From Ectothiorhodospira shaposhnikovii (GTDB lineage: Bacteria; Pseudomonadota; Gammaproteobacteria; Ectothiorhodospirales; Ectothiorhodospiraceae): DNA of 64,000 bases. The DNA is taken from the NCBI RefSeq assembly GCF_016584105.1, contig NZ_NRSM01000005.1, positions 1-64,000 on the forward strand, in the 5' to 3' direction. The notes beneath the pieces are model-generated. The model was given only the letters and a program-made list of their open reading frames with translations, had not been told where the DNA came from and did no database searches. Shown piece by piece: positions 8,073-16,699 of this stretch. The position numbers and the translations under genes are program-made. Position 1 is the stretch's first letter; the number at the start of each line of letters is the position of its first letter.

Positions 8073-9223
8073 TGTTGCCGGTCTTGCTGCACATTCTCCA
8101 TGACCGTGGCGGCGGCGTGGAAAGCCATGTCCGTGAGTTGACCCGGGTGGAAGGGTTCCGCCACTGGCTGCTGAAGGCCGGGAAGGAGGAATGGCGGTTG
8201 CTGGACCCCCGTGACCCAGGCGATGAGGGCAGGTCCGTGAGGCAGGGGTGGGGCAATCCGCTCACCCGTCTGTCCGGTGAGCTGGGCATTGATGCCTGCC
8301 ACCTGCATCATCCGGTGGGCGACCCCGGGCGCCTGCGCCAGGCGTTGTTGGGCAGCGGCCTGCCATTTGGTGTGACGGTGCATGATTTCTACTGGGTATG
8401 TCCGCGCATCCATCTGGTGACGCCGGAGCATCGCTATTGTGATGCGCCCACGGATTCAGGCTTGTGCAAGGCCTGTCTGCGCCGGGAACCGGCCATCCGC
8501 GGCCACCTGTTCTGGCGCCGTTACCGGCATGCCACCTGGCTGTCCCGTGCCCGTTTTGTGGCCTGTCCCACCGCTTACGTGCGGGATGTCATGGCCCGGC
8601 ACTTTCCCTCTCTGTCGCTGGATGTGGCGGAGCATGCCTATCGTCCGCCCTTTCATCGCCCGGAGGTGGCCCGATCTCCGGCGGCCCCCCTGTCAATCGC
8701 AGTGATCGGGGCCTTGGGAGTGGAAAAGGGGGGCCTCAGGGTGGAACGTCTTGCCGAGCTGAGCCGGCAGCGGAGCCTGCCCCTGCGGTGGGTGGTTATT
8801 GGCGACACCCTGCGCCACGGGGGGCCCCAGGCACTGATGGACGGGTATCTCATGGTTCATGGCAGCTACTCGTTGCCTCGGCTGCCCGAGATCCTGGATA
8901 CCTACGGGGTGTCGGTGGCCGCGTTCCCCGGGGTGGGGCCGGAAACCTGGTCGCTGACGCTGGACGAGGCCTGGGCTTGCGGTTTACCGGCTCTGGTTCC
9001 GGCCATGGGGGCGCTGGCTGAGCGGGTATGTGCCTCGGGAGCGGGGTGGGTGTTGTCTGACGGAAACGAGGATGAGGCCTGGCTGTCACAGGCAATGATG
9101 TTGCTGACGGAGGCCGGGCGCGAGGCCTGGCATCGGGCCGCCGCACGGGCGGCTGCCGGTTTGTCGGCGACCCCGGTGATGCCGCCGGTGACGGCCTGTT
9201 ATGACCGGTTGTTACGTCCATGA
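8069..9223 (+). CDS. GT4-type glycosyltransferase with conserved cysteine cluster
   Basis: 384 aa. It has a two-domain GT-B layout: an N-terminal ILHDRGGGVESHVREL loop, and a C-terminal PETWSLTLDEAWACGLPALV segment that corresponds to the nucleotide-sugar binding region of GT4. Around residues 103-137 there is VHDFYWVCP, then YCDAP, then LCKACL, a Cys pattern (CP-x13-C-x9-C-x2-C) that recurs in the C-terminal half of the protein at 16700-18703 and could bind zinc. It starts in a 4-base ATGA overlap with the previous gene and ends in a 4-base overlap with the next. Donor and acceptor are unknown. Confidence 0.75.
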   Translation: MMLPVLLHILHDRGGGVESHVRELTRVEGFRHWLLKAGKEEWRLLDPRDPGDEGRSVRQGWGNPLTRLSGELGIDACHLHHPVGDPGRLRQALLGSGLPFGVTVHDFYWVCPRIHLVTPEHRYCDAPTDSGLCKACLRREPAIRGHLFWRRYRHATWLSRARFVACPTAYVRDVMARHFPSLSLDVAEHAYRPPFHRPEVARSPAAPLSIAVIGALGVEKGGLRVERLAELSRQRSLPLRWVVIGDTLRHGGPQALMDGYLMVHGSYSLPRLPEILDTYGVSVAAFPGVGPETWSLTLDEAWACGLPALVPAMGALAERVCASGAGWVLSDGNEDEAWLSQAMMLLTEAGREAWHRAAARAAAGLSATPVMPPVTACYDRLLRP

Positions 9224-9966
9224 GTCCGCGCCGATGGTGGCCTTTGGTCGTGCTGGTGGCCCTGGCACTGTCGGTGGCTGCGTTGGCCTGGGTCCAGGGG
9301 CTGGGTCCGGCTGAACTGCTGCTTGAATACCATGAGTGGTTGCGGGTGCAGGCGGGGAGGAGCCCGTTGCTGGCCGGGTTGCTGTTCGTGTCGGTCTACG
9401 CCTTGGCCATTGCCCTGGCGTTGCCGGGTGGAATGGTGTTGTCCATGGCTGGTGGCTATCTGTTTGGCGTGCTGACAGGGTCCTTGCTTTCCATGGTCGG
9501 GGCGACGCTGGGTGGTGTGGTGACTTTCCTGGCGGTGCGCTCCTCCCTGGGTGCCTGGCTGTTGAATCGGGGGGGCGGCCGTTATCGACGGGTGTGCCGG
9601 GCCTTCGGGGGTGACGGCGTGCGTTATCTGCTGCTGTTGCGTCTGATCCCGATTTTTCCTTTTTCAGCCGTCAATGTGGCGGTTGCCCTGCTGGGGGTGC
9701 GTGGCCGGGTGTTTCTTTGGACCACGGTGGTGGGGCTGCTGCCTTCCACGCTGGCTCTGACCTTGATTGGCAGCGGGCTGGGTCGGCATCTGGATCAAGG
9801 GGTGTTGCCTGGTCCCGGGGTGTTGCTGGAGCCGGTCATTCTCTGGCCCTCGCTGGCACTGGCGGCCATGGTTCTGCTGGCGGGGGCCTTGCGCCGGCGT
9901 CGGCCCGTGGTGTCGGCTCAGTCCGACCCCGAGAGGTCGAACACTTCCAGTTCCTCGTCCCGGTAG
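9220..9966 (+). CDS. TVP38/TMEM64 family (VTT domain) inner-membrane protein
   Basis: 248 aa. There are about five or six hydrophobic segments: residues 8-26, 45-95 in two passes (LLFVSVYALAIALALPGGMV), 135-170 and 200-225. The GGYLFG stretch and the RLIPIFPFSAVN motif are the VTT/DedA-like signature, with the conserved Arg and Pro. The family is linked to lipid scrambling or undecaprenyl-phosphate handling. It overlaps the previous gene by 4 bases, so it may assist the glycan pathway. The last 16 codons overlap the convergent gene at 9918 by 49 bases and encode a Ser-rich tail (NTSSSSSR) that looks like a late extension. Confidence 0.8.
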   Translation: MSPRRWWPLVVLVALALSVAALAWVQGLGPAELLLEYHEWLRVQAGRSPLLAGLLFVSVYALAIALALPGGMVLSMAGGYLFGVLTGSLLSMVGATLGGVVTFLAVRSSLGAWLLNRGGGRYRRVCRAFGGDGVRYLLLLRLIPIFPFSAVNVAVALLGVRGRVFLWTTVVGLLPSTLALTLIGSGLGRHLDQGVLPGPGVLLEPVILWPSLALAAMVLLAGALRRRRPVVSAQSDPERSNTSSSSSR

Positions 9967-11528
9967 ATCGGGTCGCCCAGCCGCTGACGCAGTATTTCTA
10001 CGCAGTGTCCGAAACCGGGGATGGGGCGCGCGCCTTCCCGTGGCGGTCTGTGGTCGATGACCAGATAGTCGCCGTGACCGCTGCCGGGGGCCAGGTCGCC
10101 AAGGTGCACCATGTGGCGCAGACGAATCCCGTGCTGATCCGGGGAGTATTCCCCGAAGGCCTGCTCCGCGCAAAGCCCGCTGACCATCCCGGCACGGATG
10201 TGCTGCTGGTGAACGCGTTGCTGCAGGTACCAGTTGTTCCAGTGCCACTCGATATACCAGGGTGCCTGGATCAGGGTGACTTGACCCGGGGGTATTTCGG
10301 CCAGTCGATGATGAAAATCCGGCAGGGTTTCGCGGGCCAATTGACGATTGTAGAGGTTGCGTTCCCAGTCGTAGTCGAACTGGTAGGCCATGTGACCGGT
10401 GAACTGGTTGATGCCCTGATGGTACTGGGCGGGCAGCGGTCCACCCAGATAGAACAGAGCCAGTATTCCGGCAAGCAGCCCCGCCCGGAGGGCCACCGGC
10501 AGTGGCCGGGTCAGCCCGGCAAGGGCGATGGCCACCGGGATCAGTAGCAGTGGCAGCAGCGGCAGCAGGTAGCGGGCCAGTACCAGCGGGTGATGAATCC
10601 AGGCACCGTCGGTATGGATCACCAGGGCAGTGGCGATGACGAGGATGAACCCGAGATAGGCGGCGGCATCCGGGTCCCTGCGGGCCAGGATCCCCAGTCC
10701 CAGGGCCGCCAGCCCCAGCCACCCCCACAGCAGGGGCAGATGGGCGGAGCCTGCAAACAGTGACAGAGTCTGCCCGAATGAACTCCATGTCACCTGATGC
10801 ACGCCGCTTTTCCCGCTCAGGCTCTGGAAGTCCATGTACAGGGGAGGCCCCAGCAGTATCAGCAGAAGTGCCAGGGTGGCCAGACCCAGGTAGATGAGGC
10901 GCAGCAGATCACCGGCGTCCTGTCGGGTGAACCAGCGGATCAGGGCTGGCAGGCCCTGGTAGGCAAAGGGAGCGGCGGTGGCCGCCAGCGTGATCGGGTG
11001 AAGCCAGGCGGCCAGGGCCGTGCAGGCCGAATAGGCCAGGGCCCAGCGTCGATCTCCCTGCAGCCACCACCAGCGAAACGCCAGGATGGCCGCAACGGCC
11101 AGTAGTACCGACAGGGCATAGGGGCGGGCGGTACGGCTGTAGTAGACCAGCAGGGGAGAGATGGCCAGCAAGCCGGCCAGTATCAGTTTCTCGTCGGTTC
11201 GGGCCAGCCCCCGCAGCAGCCACGGGATCAACATCACGGAAACCAGACCGGCGATCAGCAGCGGCAATCTGAGCGTCCACTCGGTCAGTCCCGGCCCCTG
11301 GGCAAGCCATTGATACAGAAGGGTCAGCGGTATGCTGTGATCGGCGTGACCGAAATGGGTGAAGATGTGGGCCGGTCCCGCAGCCATGATCTGGTGCAGG
11401 GCATGCCATTCGTCATCTGCCAGCAACTGGGTGCGCAGCTGCCAGGTTCTGAGGGCCAGAGCTATCCCCAGGATGGCGATCCAGGGCAGCCAGCGGGTGG
11501 CTGCTTGCCGAAGGTCATTCACGGGCAT
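9918..11528 (-). CDS. ArnT/GT39-83-like integral membrane glycosyltransferase
   Basis: 536 aa with about ten or more membrane segments. Near the N-terminus an acidic pair lies in LLADDEWHALHQ, matching the catalytic Asp-Asp/Glu loop of the GT39/GT83 (PMT/ArnT) superfamily, which uses polyprenyl-phosphate sugars on the periplasmic side. A soluble C-terminal tail of about 130 residues follows (WYIEWHWNNWYLQQRVHQ). It is the last gene of a minus-strand group beginning with the radical SAM protein (13244). Its N-terminus overlaps the end of the GT2 gene by 14 bases, suggesting that the two work in sequence. A second such enzyme is at 36848-38344. Confidence 0.75.
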   Translation of the reverse strand: MPVNDLRQAATRWLPWIAILGIALALRTWQLRTQLLADDEWHALHQIMAAGPAHIFTHFGHADHSIPLTLLYQWLAQGPGLTEWTLRLPLLIAGLVSVMLIPWLLRGLARTDEKLILAGLLAISPLLVYYSRTARPYALSVLLAVAAILAFRWWWLQGDRRWALAYSACTALAAWLHPITLAATAAPFAYQGLPALIRWFTRQDAGDLLRLIYLGLATLALLLILLGPPLYMDFQSLSGKSGVHQVTWSSFGQTLSLFAGSAHLPLLWGWLGLAALGLGILARRDPDAAAYLGFILVIATALVIHTDGAWIHHPLVLARYLLPLLPLLLIPVAIALAGLTRPLPVALRAGLLAGILALFYLGGPLPAQYHQGINQFTGHMAYQFDYDWERNLYNRQLARETLPDFHHRLAEIPPGQVTLIQAPWYIEWHWNNWYLQQRVHQQHIRAGMVSGLCAEQAFGEYSPDQHGIRLRHMVHLGDLAPGSGHGDYLVIDHRPPREGARPIPGFGHCVEILRQRLGDPIYRDEELEVFDLSGSD

Positions 11529-12276
11529 CGTTCAGTCCCCGGTACAAGGGGCATGCCAGGAGTCCGGTGCGGTGCAGCAGGTGACGGACCGACATGTCCA
11601 CCACGCCCAGGCCGTAGATCGTGCTGGGGATCAGCCTGATGGAGGAGGCCTCGGGAAAATACCGGGTGGGACAGGTGACCTCGGCGATTCCATGGCCCGC
11701 CTGAATGATCTGGCACAGCATCTGGTTGTCGAAGATGAAGCCATCTGCATTGTGTTCGAAGGGAATTTCTCGGAGTACCCGTGCGGAAAAGGCCCGGTAG
11801 CCGGTATGGTATTCGGAGAGCTTGGCGCCGGTGCACAGGTTCTGGAAGGCGGTCAGCGCCCGGTTGGCCACATATTTGTAGCGAGGCATGCCGCCCGGGA
11901 GTGCGCCATTGCCCAGAATGCGCGAGCCCAGTACCACCGGATACAGGCCGCTGGCGATGATGGATGCCATGGCAGGGATGAGCTTGGGGGTGTACTGGTA
12001 GTCGGGGTGGAGCATGATGACAATGTCGGCCCCCAGGTCCATGGCGTAACGGTAACACGTCTTCTGGTTGGCGCCGTAACCCCGGTTGACCGGGTGTCGC
12101 ACGATATGGGGAATACCCAGGTCATGGGCCAGGGCCAGCGTCTCGTCGTCACTGGCATCGTCTACCAGTACCACGTCATCGATCAGGGGGCGGGGCAGCT
12201 CCCGCCAGGTTTTTTCCAGGGTGCGGGCGGCGTTGTAGGCCGGCAGCACCACGACGATCTTGTTGCCTTCTAACAT
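11515..12276 (-). CDS. GT2 family glycosyltransferase, polyprenyl-phosphate hexose synthase-like
   Basis: 253 aa from ATG 12276; a longer frame to 12381 would enter the radical SAM gene. A GT-A fold is evident from VVVLPAYNAARTL, VLVDDASDDET, NRGYGANQKT and MLHPDYQYTP, the last corresponding to the metal-binding D-x-D position. The pattern resembles DPM1/ArnC-like enzymes that charge polyprenyl phosphate with a sugar. This is a good match to the GT39-like gene immediately downstream, which would use such a donor. No C-terminal membrane segments are visible. Confidence 0.75.
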   Translation of the reverse strand: MLEGNKIVVVLPAYNAARTLEKTWRELPRPLIDDVVLVDDASDDETLALAHDLGIPHIVRHPVNRGYGANQKTCYRYAMDLGADIVIMLHPDYQYTPKLIPAMASIIASGLYPVVLGSRILGNGALPGGMPRYKYVANRALTAFQNLCTGAKLSEYHTGYRAFSARVLREIPFEHNADGFIFDNQMLCQIIQAGHGIAEVTCPTRYFPEASSIRLIPSTIYGLGVVDMSVRHLLHRTGLLACPLYRGLNDARE

Positions 12277-12320
12277 GTCCGTATTCGCGTGTTGGTGTGA
12301 TCTGGCTCGGCGAACGGGAT

Positions 12321-13244
12321 TTAGTTTCCCTGCCCGGAGCTGAAGGAAGGGCCTTCCTGTCCCACTGGCCCCATCTCGCATTGTCCGCAGACAGGCATTC
12401 GTTTACGGTCCCTGGCCATCAGTGCCACGAGCTCGCCACGGGCCTTGCCGGTGACGATCCGGCTGTAGGGCTCATGCTTGAGATTGCCCAGCACACCTGC
12501 CCTGGGATGGGCGCAGCAGGGGACGACGGTGCCGTCGTGGTCCACGTGCAGGAATCGTATCTCGCCGCCCCACGGGTGGGATGAGAAGGCTTCCGGTTCG
12601 GCCAGGAAAAAGCAGACGCCTTCGGGGATCTGCGGCGGACGCCCGGTGAGGTTCTGGGAGGACTGGGGCAGATTCATCCAGTGTCTGAACTCGGGGGTCC
12701 ATCCCCGGGGCAGCAGTACTCGCTCCCAGCGTTGCCGGTCTTCCCGGGTACGTATGATGGTGCGCGTGATGAGCTGGGTGGCAGGTGACCAGCGATCCCG
12801 CAGGGCGCGGGTGCGTTCAAGAAACTCCAGCAACCGCTCCCAGCGGGAGGGAGGGCGCAGACGTTCATATTCCTCCGGGGTGCCGTCACCGTCGCAGCTC
12901 ACCGCGATACGGTTCACCACCTCCAGTTTCATCATGGCTTCAAAATCGTCCCAGTAGACATGCTGGGCATTGGTGGAGAGTTCCACGATGGAAACCTTCC
13001 ATTTCTGTTCGGGAATGGCCGCCACCAGCAGGGAGAGCTCCTTGTGCAACAGGGGTTCGCCGAAGTTGAACAGGCGCAGGGTGTGAATGCGGCGCACGTC
13101 GACGTTGCCCAGGCAGCGGCGGAAATCCGCCTCGCTGATGCGTTCCACCTTGGGTGCCAGCGTGGCGTTGGGGCAGCCCAGGCAGCGGAGCTGGCAGCCG
13201 TGGACGATATCGAAATGAAAGGTGTAGATGCTGTTGACTGGCAT
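12321..13244 (-). CDS. Radical SAM protein with C-terminal cysteine-rich segment
   Basis: 307 aa. The radical SAM cluster motif CxxxCxxC is at C17, C21 and C24 (HGCQLRCLGCPN), followed by NFGEPLLHKEL, similar to the SAM-contact GGEP motif. The C-terminus has VPCCAHPRAGVLGNL and CGQCEMG, like SPASM/twitch domains that hold an extra iron-sulfur cluster. No precursor peptide gene is seen; its neighbours are glycosyl- and methyltransferases, so a sugar substrate (dehydration, epimerisation or methylation) is likelier than a peptide. The family is clear and the reaction unknown. Confidence 0.8.
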   Translation of the reverse strand: MPVNSIYTFHFDIVHGCQLRCLGCPNATLAPKVERISEADFRRCLGNVDVRRIHTLRLFNFGEPLLHKELSLLVAAIPEQKWKVSIVELSTNAQHVYWDDFEAMMKLEVVNRIAVSCDGDGTPEEYERLRPPSRWERLLEFLERTRALRDRWSPATQLITRTIIRTREDRQRWERVLLPRGWTPEFRHWMNLPQSSQNLTGRPPQIPEGVCFFLAEPEAFSSHPWGGEIRFLHVDHDGTVVPCCAHPRAGVLGNLKHEPYSRIVTGKARGELVALMARDRKRMPVCGQCEMGPVGQEGPSFSSGQGN

Positions 13245-13295
13245 GGGGGGTCCGCGGCCGGTGGGTGAACGTCGTCGTGCTGCAGGAGACGCGTT

Positions 13296-13946
13296 TCAGG
13301 CGGGCTGACGTCGCAGGTAGCCTCCCGGGTTGAAGCTCAGCAGCAGTTTTTCGCACTGGGTATCCACACTGAAATCGGGATGAGTTGCCAGAAATGTCTG
13401 TACCGCCTCGGCGGGTCCTGGGCCGAATTCCGGGTAGACCGGATGGCCGTTGACGTTGGTGTCTTCCACGATCAGGTAGCTGCCGGGGCTTACATGAGGG
13501 GCATATAGTGCCAGTTCCCGGGTCACATGGGCCTGACTGTGATCCGAGTCCAGGATGACCATCCGGGTTTCGTCCGCCGGGCGTGTTTTCAATGCCGCTG
13601 GCAGGAGCTTGGGGTCGGTGCTTGAACCCTGGAAGTAGCGGATGCGGGGGTGGTTGGGCCGATCGGGGTAGACGTGCAGGTCGATGGTCCAGACCTCTCC
13701 CCGGCCCAGAATATCCATGAGGTGGGCCAGGAACAGGGCGCTGCCGCCGCTATGGGTGCCCGTCTCAATGACGAGGTCGGGGCGGATGTCGTGCAGCAGT
13801 TCCTGATAGATCCACAGGTCCAGTGGACACTTCAGCGTGGGTACTCCCATCCAGCGGGTCTGCAGAAAGCGCTGACCTTCCCCCTCGGGGCCATCGTAGT
13901 AGAGACGATGAAATGCGTCGGTGACGGTTTTTTCCTGGGGATTCAA
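13296..13946 (-). CDS. CmcI-like (cephalosporin hydroxylase family) methyltransferase
   Basis: 216 aa from TTG 13946, chosen because a perfect AGGAGG (13954-13959) lies 7 bases upstream and no ATG is in frame there. The SAM-binding region is DLVIETGTHSGGSALFLAHL, followed by LDSDHSQAHV and YLIVEDTNVNGHP, the conserved pattern of the CmcI/rhamnosyl O-methyltransferase family. In glycan clusters these enzymes O-methylate rhamnose or related sugars, and rfbABCD in this window could supply the rhamnose. It lies directly after a small TTG-start gene. Confidence 0.8.
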   Translation of the reverse strand: MNPQEKTVTDAFHRLYYDGPEGEGQRFLQTRWMGVPTLKCPLDLWIYQELLHDIRPDLVIETGTHSGGSALFLAHLMDILGRGEVWTIDLHVYPDRPNHPRIRYFQGSSTDPKLLPAALKTRPADETRMVILDSDHSQAHVTRELALYAPHVSPGSYLIVEDTNVNGHPVYPEFGPGPAEAVQTFLATHPDFSVDTQCEKLLLSFNPGGYLRRQPA

Positions 13947-13947
13947 G

Positions 13948-14217
13948 TCATGGCCTCCTGATGGCCTGAAGCAAACGCGGGGGCATGTGGTCCAGGCCGG
14001 CAATATCTGAACGGGAGGGTATGGTAACCGCTCTGCCGACAATGGTGTAGGCTTGGCCGCCGCCTTGGGTTATGCACCAGGGTTCTGGCTCATGAGGTTC
14101 CGAGCCAGCCCTTCCCGCACAGGCGGCAATCCAGTCATGGACCGGGCATTCCGGACTCTCGTTTTCGTGCGAGGGACGGAATAATTCCCTGACAACCTCC
14201 TGCCGGGGGAAGGTCAA
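13948..14217 (-). CDS. Possible small TTG-start protein, function unknown
   Basis: An 89-codon frame opens with TTG 14217, whose TTGA overlaps the TGA stop of the upstream glycosyltransferase gene, and closes one base before the TTG start of the methyltransferase at 13946. It therefore fills the only gap in this unit. The sequence is not low-complexity (ITQGGGQAYTIVGRAVTIPS is one stretch), but no family is recognised. The alternative is that this is a spacer or gene remnant. The coupling geometry supports a real gene; homology is untested. Confidence 0.4.
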   Translation of the reverse strand: MTFPRQEVVRELFRPSHENESPECPVHDWIAACAGRAGSEPHEPEPWCITQGGGQAYTIVGRAVTIPSRSDIAGLDHMPPRLLQAIRRP

Positions 14218-15356
14218 CGGTTCTGACTGATGTTCAGGAAGACGCTGGAGCCGTAAATTCGTGCGATGGTCTCCTTTTCCGGGCTGTGTCTTGAGGGCAG
14301 GGTGGTGCGAAATCCGCATTCGAGCTGTTTGGACAGACCATGTCTGACGACATCGGGGCGAGGCAACTGGACATGGGTGATTCTTTCGTGGGAGCCGTCA
14401 ATGAGAATCTTGACCTGGATGGGGCCCGTATAATCCGATACCGCCCAGCCGCTGACATGATCCCCGTCGATATTCGCGGCGCCGTAACCGTAGTGGTAAT
14501 AGGGGGTGTTGCGCCCGAGTTGCGTGGTGATGTCTTCCATCTGCTGCTTGACGGTTTTCAGGAGTGCCTGCGGGGCGTGCCATTGGCAGGAATTCAGGTC
14601 ATGTGACCTGAAGTAGGCTTCACCCTTTTGGCGCTTGGCGGATCCAGCCGCCGAGCCCTTGTTGCACTTTCTGGTCATGTTTTCCTGCCACGACTTGATG
14701 ACATAGTGGTTGATGACCATGCTTGAATCGTCAACATCATGAGTAAAGGGCGAGAAGCTGGCTCCGTTGGAAAATCTTGCCACTCTCCCGGACGGGGTAT
14801 AGTAACGCCCCTTGCTGAGTTCACATTCATGAATGTTCATTCTGCCGGCCTTGCGGGGATTGACGGCGGTCTTGATATGACAATTCTTTTCGTGCCCTGG
14901 CTCCGAGCAACGGTAAAAGCGTTCAAGTACCAGGCCCGGTGCTTGAAAATGCTGCCCGCTGGAGCCGAATACCCGCCAGTTGATGGCCACGGCCCCCAGG
15001 TCCGGCGTGGATGAATACAGTCGGCGGAGCTGGTCGATCGGGTTGTCGGTGTTGGTGGCAACCAGAAATTCGTCTGCGTCGACAAACAGGATGAGATCCA
15101 TCTCGTCCCTGTATTTTTCGATGATCTTCCGATAGCAGGGCGCCTGTGGCGCCGTGTCCCCGATACGCGGAGCGTGCAGGCGATCAATGATGCCTGCGAG
15201 ATCCAGGGCTTCAAGCAGTTCGCTGGTGCCGTCGTCGCTGACGTTGTCGCCGATAATGATGCGGTCTACTCCCAGACAGCGATAGTAGGCCACCCATTCG
15301 AGTACATAGGGCAGTTCGTTCTTGAAGATCGCCGCGACGGCGATGCGGGGCTGCAT
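14214..15356 (-). CDS. GT92/GT2-like glycosyltransferase with C-terminal GWA-type module
   Basis: 380 aa. The N-terminus, AAIFKNELPYVLEWVAYYRC with DNVSDDGTSELL, is typical of the Glyco_tranf_2_4/GT92 group, and FVDADEFLV at residues about 91-99 is the metal-binding motif. From about residue 290 a separate small module follows (VSGWAVSDYTGP, ILIDGS, LPRPDV, ECGFR) that recurs in the proteins at 901-1968 and 21146-22297. By eye this gene and the sulfotransferase upstream are richer in A and T than their neighbours, suggesting separate acquisition. The acceptor is unknown. Confidence 0.75.
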   Translation of the reverse strand: MQPRIAVAAIFKNELPYVLEWVAYYRCLGVDRIIIGDNVSDDGTSELLEALDLAGIIDRLHAPRIGDTAPQAPCYRKIIEKYRDEMDLILFVDADEFLVATNTDNPIDQLRRLYSSTPDLGAVAINWRVFGSSGQHFQAPGLVLERFYRCSEPGHEKNCHIKTAVNPRKAGRMNIHECELSKGRYYTPSGRVARFSNGASFSPFTHDVDDSSMVINHYVIKSWQENMTRKCNKGSAAGSAKRQKGEAYFRSHDLNSCQWHAPQALLKTVKQQMEDITTQLGRNTPYYHYGYGAANIDGDHVSGWAVSDYTGPIQVKILIDGSHERITHVQLPRPDVVRHGLSKQLECGFRTTLPSRHSPEKETIARIYGSSVFLNISQNR

Positions 15357-15459
15357 GACGTCAAGATCCTGAGTGCTTGATAGGGTTGGACAAGCCTGGG
15401 CGGTGCCGCGAAACTACATCAGCACGTATGGTTCTTCATCACTGATGGATGCAGATCCG

Positions 15460-16473
15460 TCATGTATTGATCAGCCATTGGACAAGGCGCTGGGGTGTTC
15501 TGGGTTGAGGTATCGACGGTTTCGGTACGACGAGAGCACGCCTTGAGTCAGGGATGCCAAGCAGGGAAACGCCAATGGTGTCACCAGGGGCCGCGCCCAG
15601 CAACGAGATCGGATACTGGAAGTTGAATGTGGCCACATCCGTGAGTTTCCCTTTGGTTTTCTTCGCCGCGGCGATTGCCCGCGGCTGACCGTTGATATCC
15701 AGTACCGGGAACAGGCTGTCATTATCCAGGGCGGGAAGCGAGCCAGTGAGCATCTGGTCATTCTCAAGGCTCAGGGTAAGATCACCATGCCATGCTGTTG
15801 ATGTGCAGATGCGTTTGCCCATTTGCTGAAGTTTTTTCTGGAAGGTTTCGGCAATATCGAAAAACAACCCCAGCTCTGTGGTGTTGAGTTCGAATGCGGT
15901 GTTGATGTCTTCCTGTCGAAGATAATGACGTTGCTGAACATCCCGCCGGGGTGTCCTGTTCTTTGCCAGGCAAGGGATATTGATGCCGATGCGATGCCGC
16001 ACCATCCCTGCATAATCCTCGTAATGCGTACTGAGACCGATCAGGGCGTGATGGATATTCAGGCCCTTTAACACTCTGTATTGCAGGTTCTGATGCTGCT
16101 TCTCACGGATGAAAATGCCGAATTCCCGGGAGGCCGTGGATTGTCTGCGCGCGAGGTGCTGGTATTCGGACACCAGGCGTTCGATGGGATTTCGTACCAG
16201 GGCCAGGGTGCGCTCCGAAGGTACGAGGTGGGCGTATTTGCTGTAATGGACATGCCCGCAGAAGATGACCGACTTGTCTGCCGGCAACTCCGAAAGCAGC
16301 CGTGTTGTGCACCCATCCTGGGCGAAGCGTTTCAGCATTTTCGCGGTTAGCGGATTTCCATGCCCGTAATCGCAGATGAGTTTCAATTCGGGCAGGGTGG
16401 CCAGGCCATGCCGCAGACTGGTTCCCGCCGTTTTCGGGATGTGGATGAAGAATAGATCATTGCTCCTGGGCAT
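15460..16473 (-). CDS. Sulfotransferase (Sulfotransfer_2-like) with C-terminal beta-rich extension
   Basis: 337 aa. The 5'-phosphosulfate loop is IPKTAGTSLR at residues 12-21 and the 3'-phosphate motif is LVRNPIERLVSEY at about 92-104, both standard for PAPS-dependent carbohydrate sulfotransferases. The last 110 residues (DINGQPRAIAAAKK, TFNFQYPISLLG) look like an added beta-sandwich. It is loosely reminiscent of the GWA-type module in nearby enzymes but without the same motif. The gene is AT-richer than its neighbours. It begins a minus-strand unit leading to the GT, small protein and methyltransferase genes, and faces the plus-strand GT2-GT4 gene across a 226-bp divergent region. Confidence 0.8.
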   Translation of the reverse strand: MPRSNDLFFIHIPKTAGTSLRHGLATLPELKLICDYGHGNPLTAKMLKRFAQDGCTTRLLSELPADKSVIFCGHVHYSKYAHLVPSERTLALVRNPIERLVSEYQHLARRQSTASREFGIFIREKQHQNLQYRVLKGLNIHHALIGLSTHYEDYAGMVRHRIGINIPCLAKNRTPRRDVQQRHYLRQEDINTAFELNTTELGLFFDIAETFQKKLQQMGKRICTSTAWHGDLTLSLENDQMLTGSLPALDNDSLFPVLDINGQPRAIAAAKKTKGKLTDVATFNFQYPISLLGAAPGDTIGVSLLGIPDSRRALVVPKPSIPQPRTPQRLVQWLINT

Positions 16474-16504
16474 GGCTTGAGTCGCTGATCTCCAAAAGCG
16501 GACT

Positions 16505-16510
16505 ATTCTA
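16505..16510 (-). promoter_or_regulatory. Possible -10 element for the sulfotransferase gene
   Basis: Read on the minus strand, TAGAAT lies about 32 bases before ATG 16473 in an AT-rich patch. A matching -35 is not evident. Confidence 0.3.
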
Positions 16511-16552
16511 GCCTAATTTTTAATCTGGTGTTGCGATGAACGGGGATTGCTG

Positions 16553-16581
16553 TTGACGAAACCGCTCACAAACGGTGGAAT
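16553..16581 (+). promoter_or_regulatory. Candidate sigma-70 promoter for the GT2-GT4 gene
   Basis: TTGACG at 16553-16558 and TGGAAT at 16576-16581 are separated by 17 bases. Transcription would begin near 16588, about 110 bases before ATG 16700. The -35 matches five of six consensus bases and the -10 four of six. Confidence 0.45.
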
Positions 16582-16699
16582 AGGGCGCCTTCGGGTGCCC
16601 ATCGGCCTCATCCCTTGGCACAGAACGTACAGGCAAGTCCGTCAGGTGATTACCCTTCCCAATCTGGATCCAGATCAAGTCCTTTTCTCGTGAGCTCCG

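Noticed and set aside
12277-12381. N-terminal extension of the GT2 gene at 11515
   Set aside because: It would overlap the radical SAM coding end, and its residues do not look like a GT2 start.
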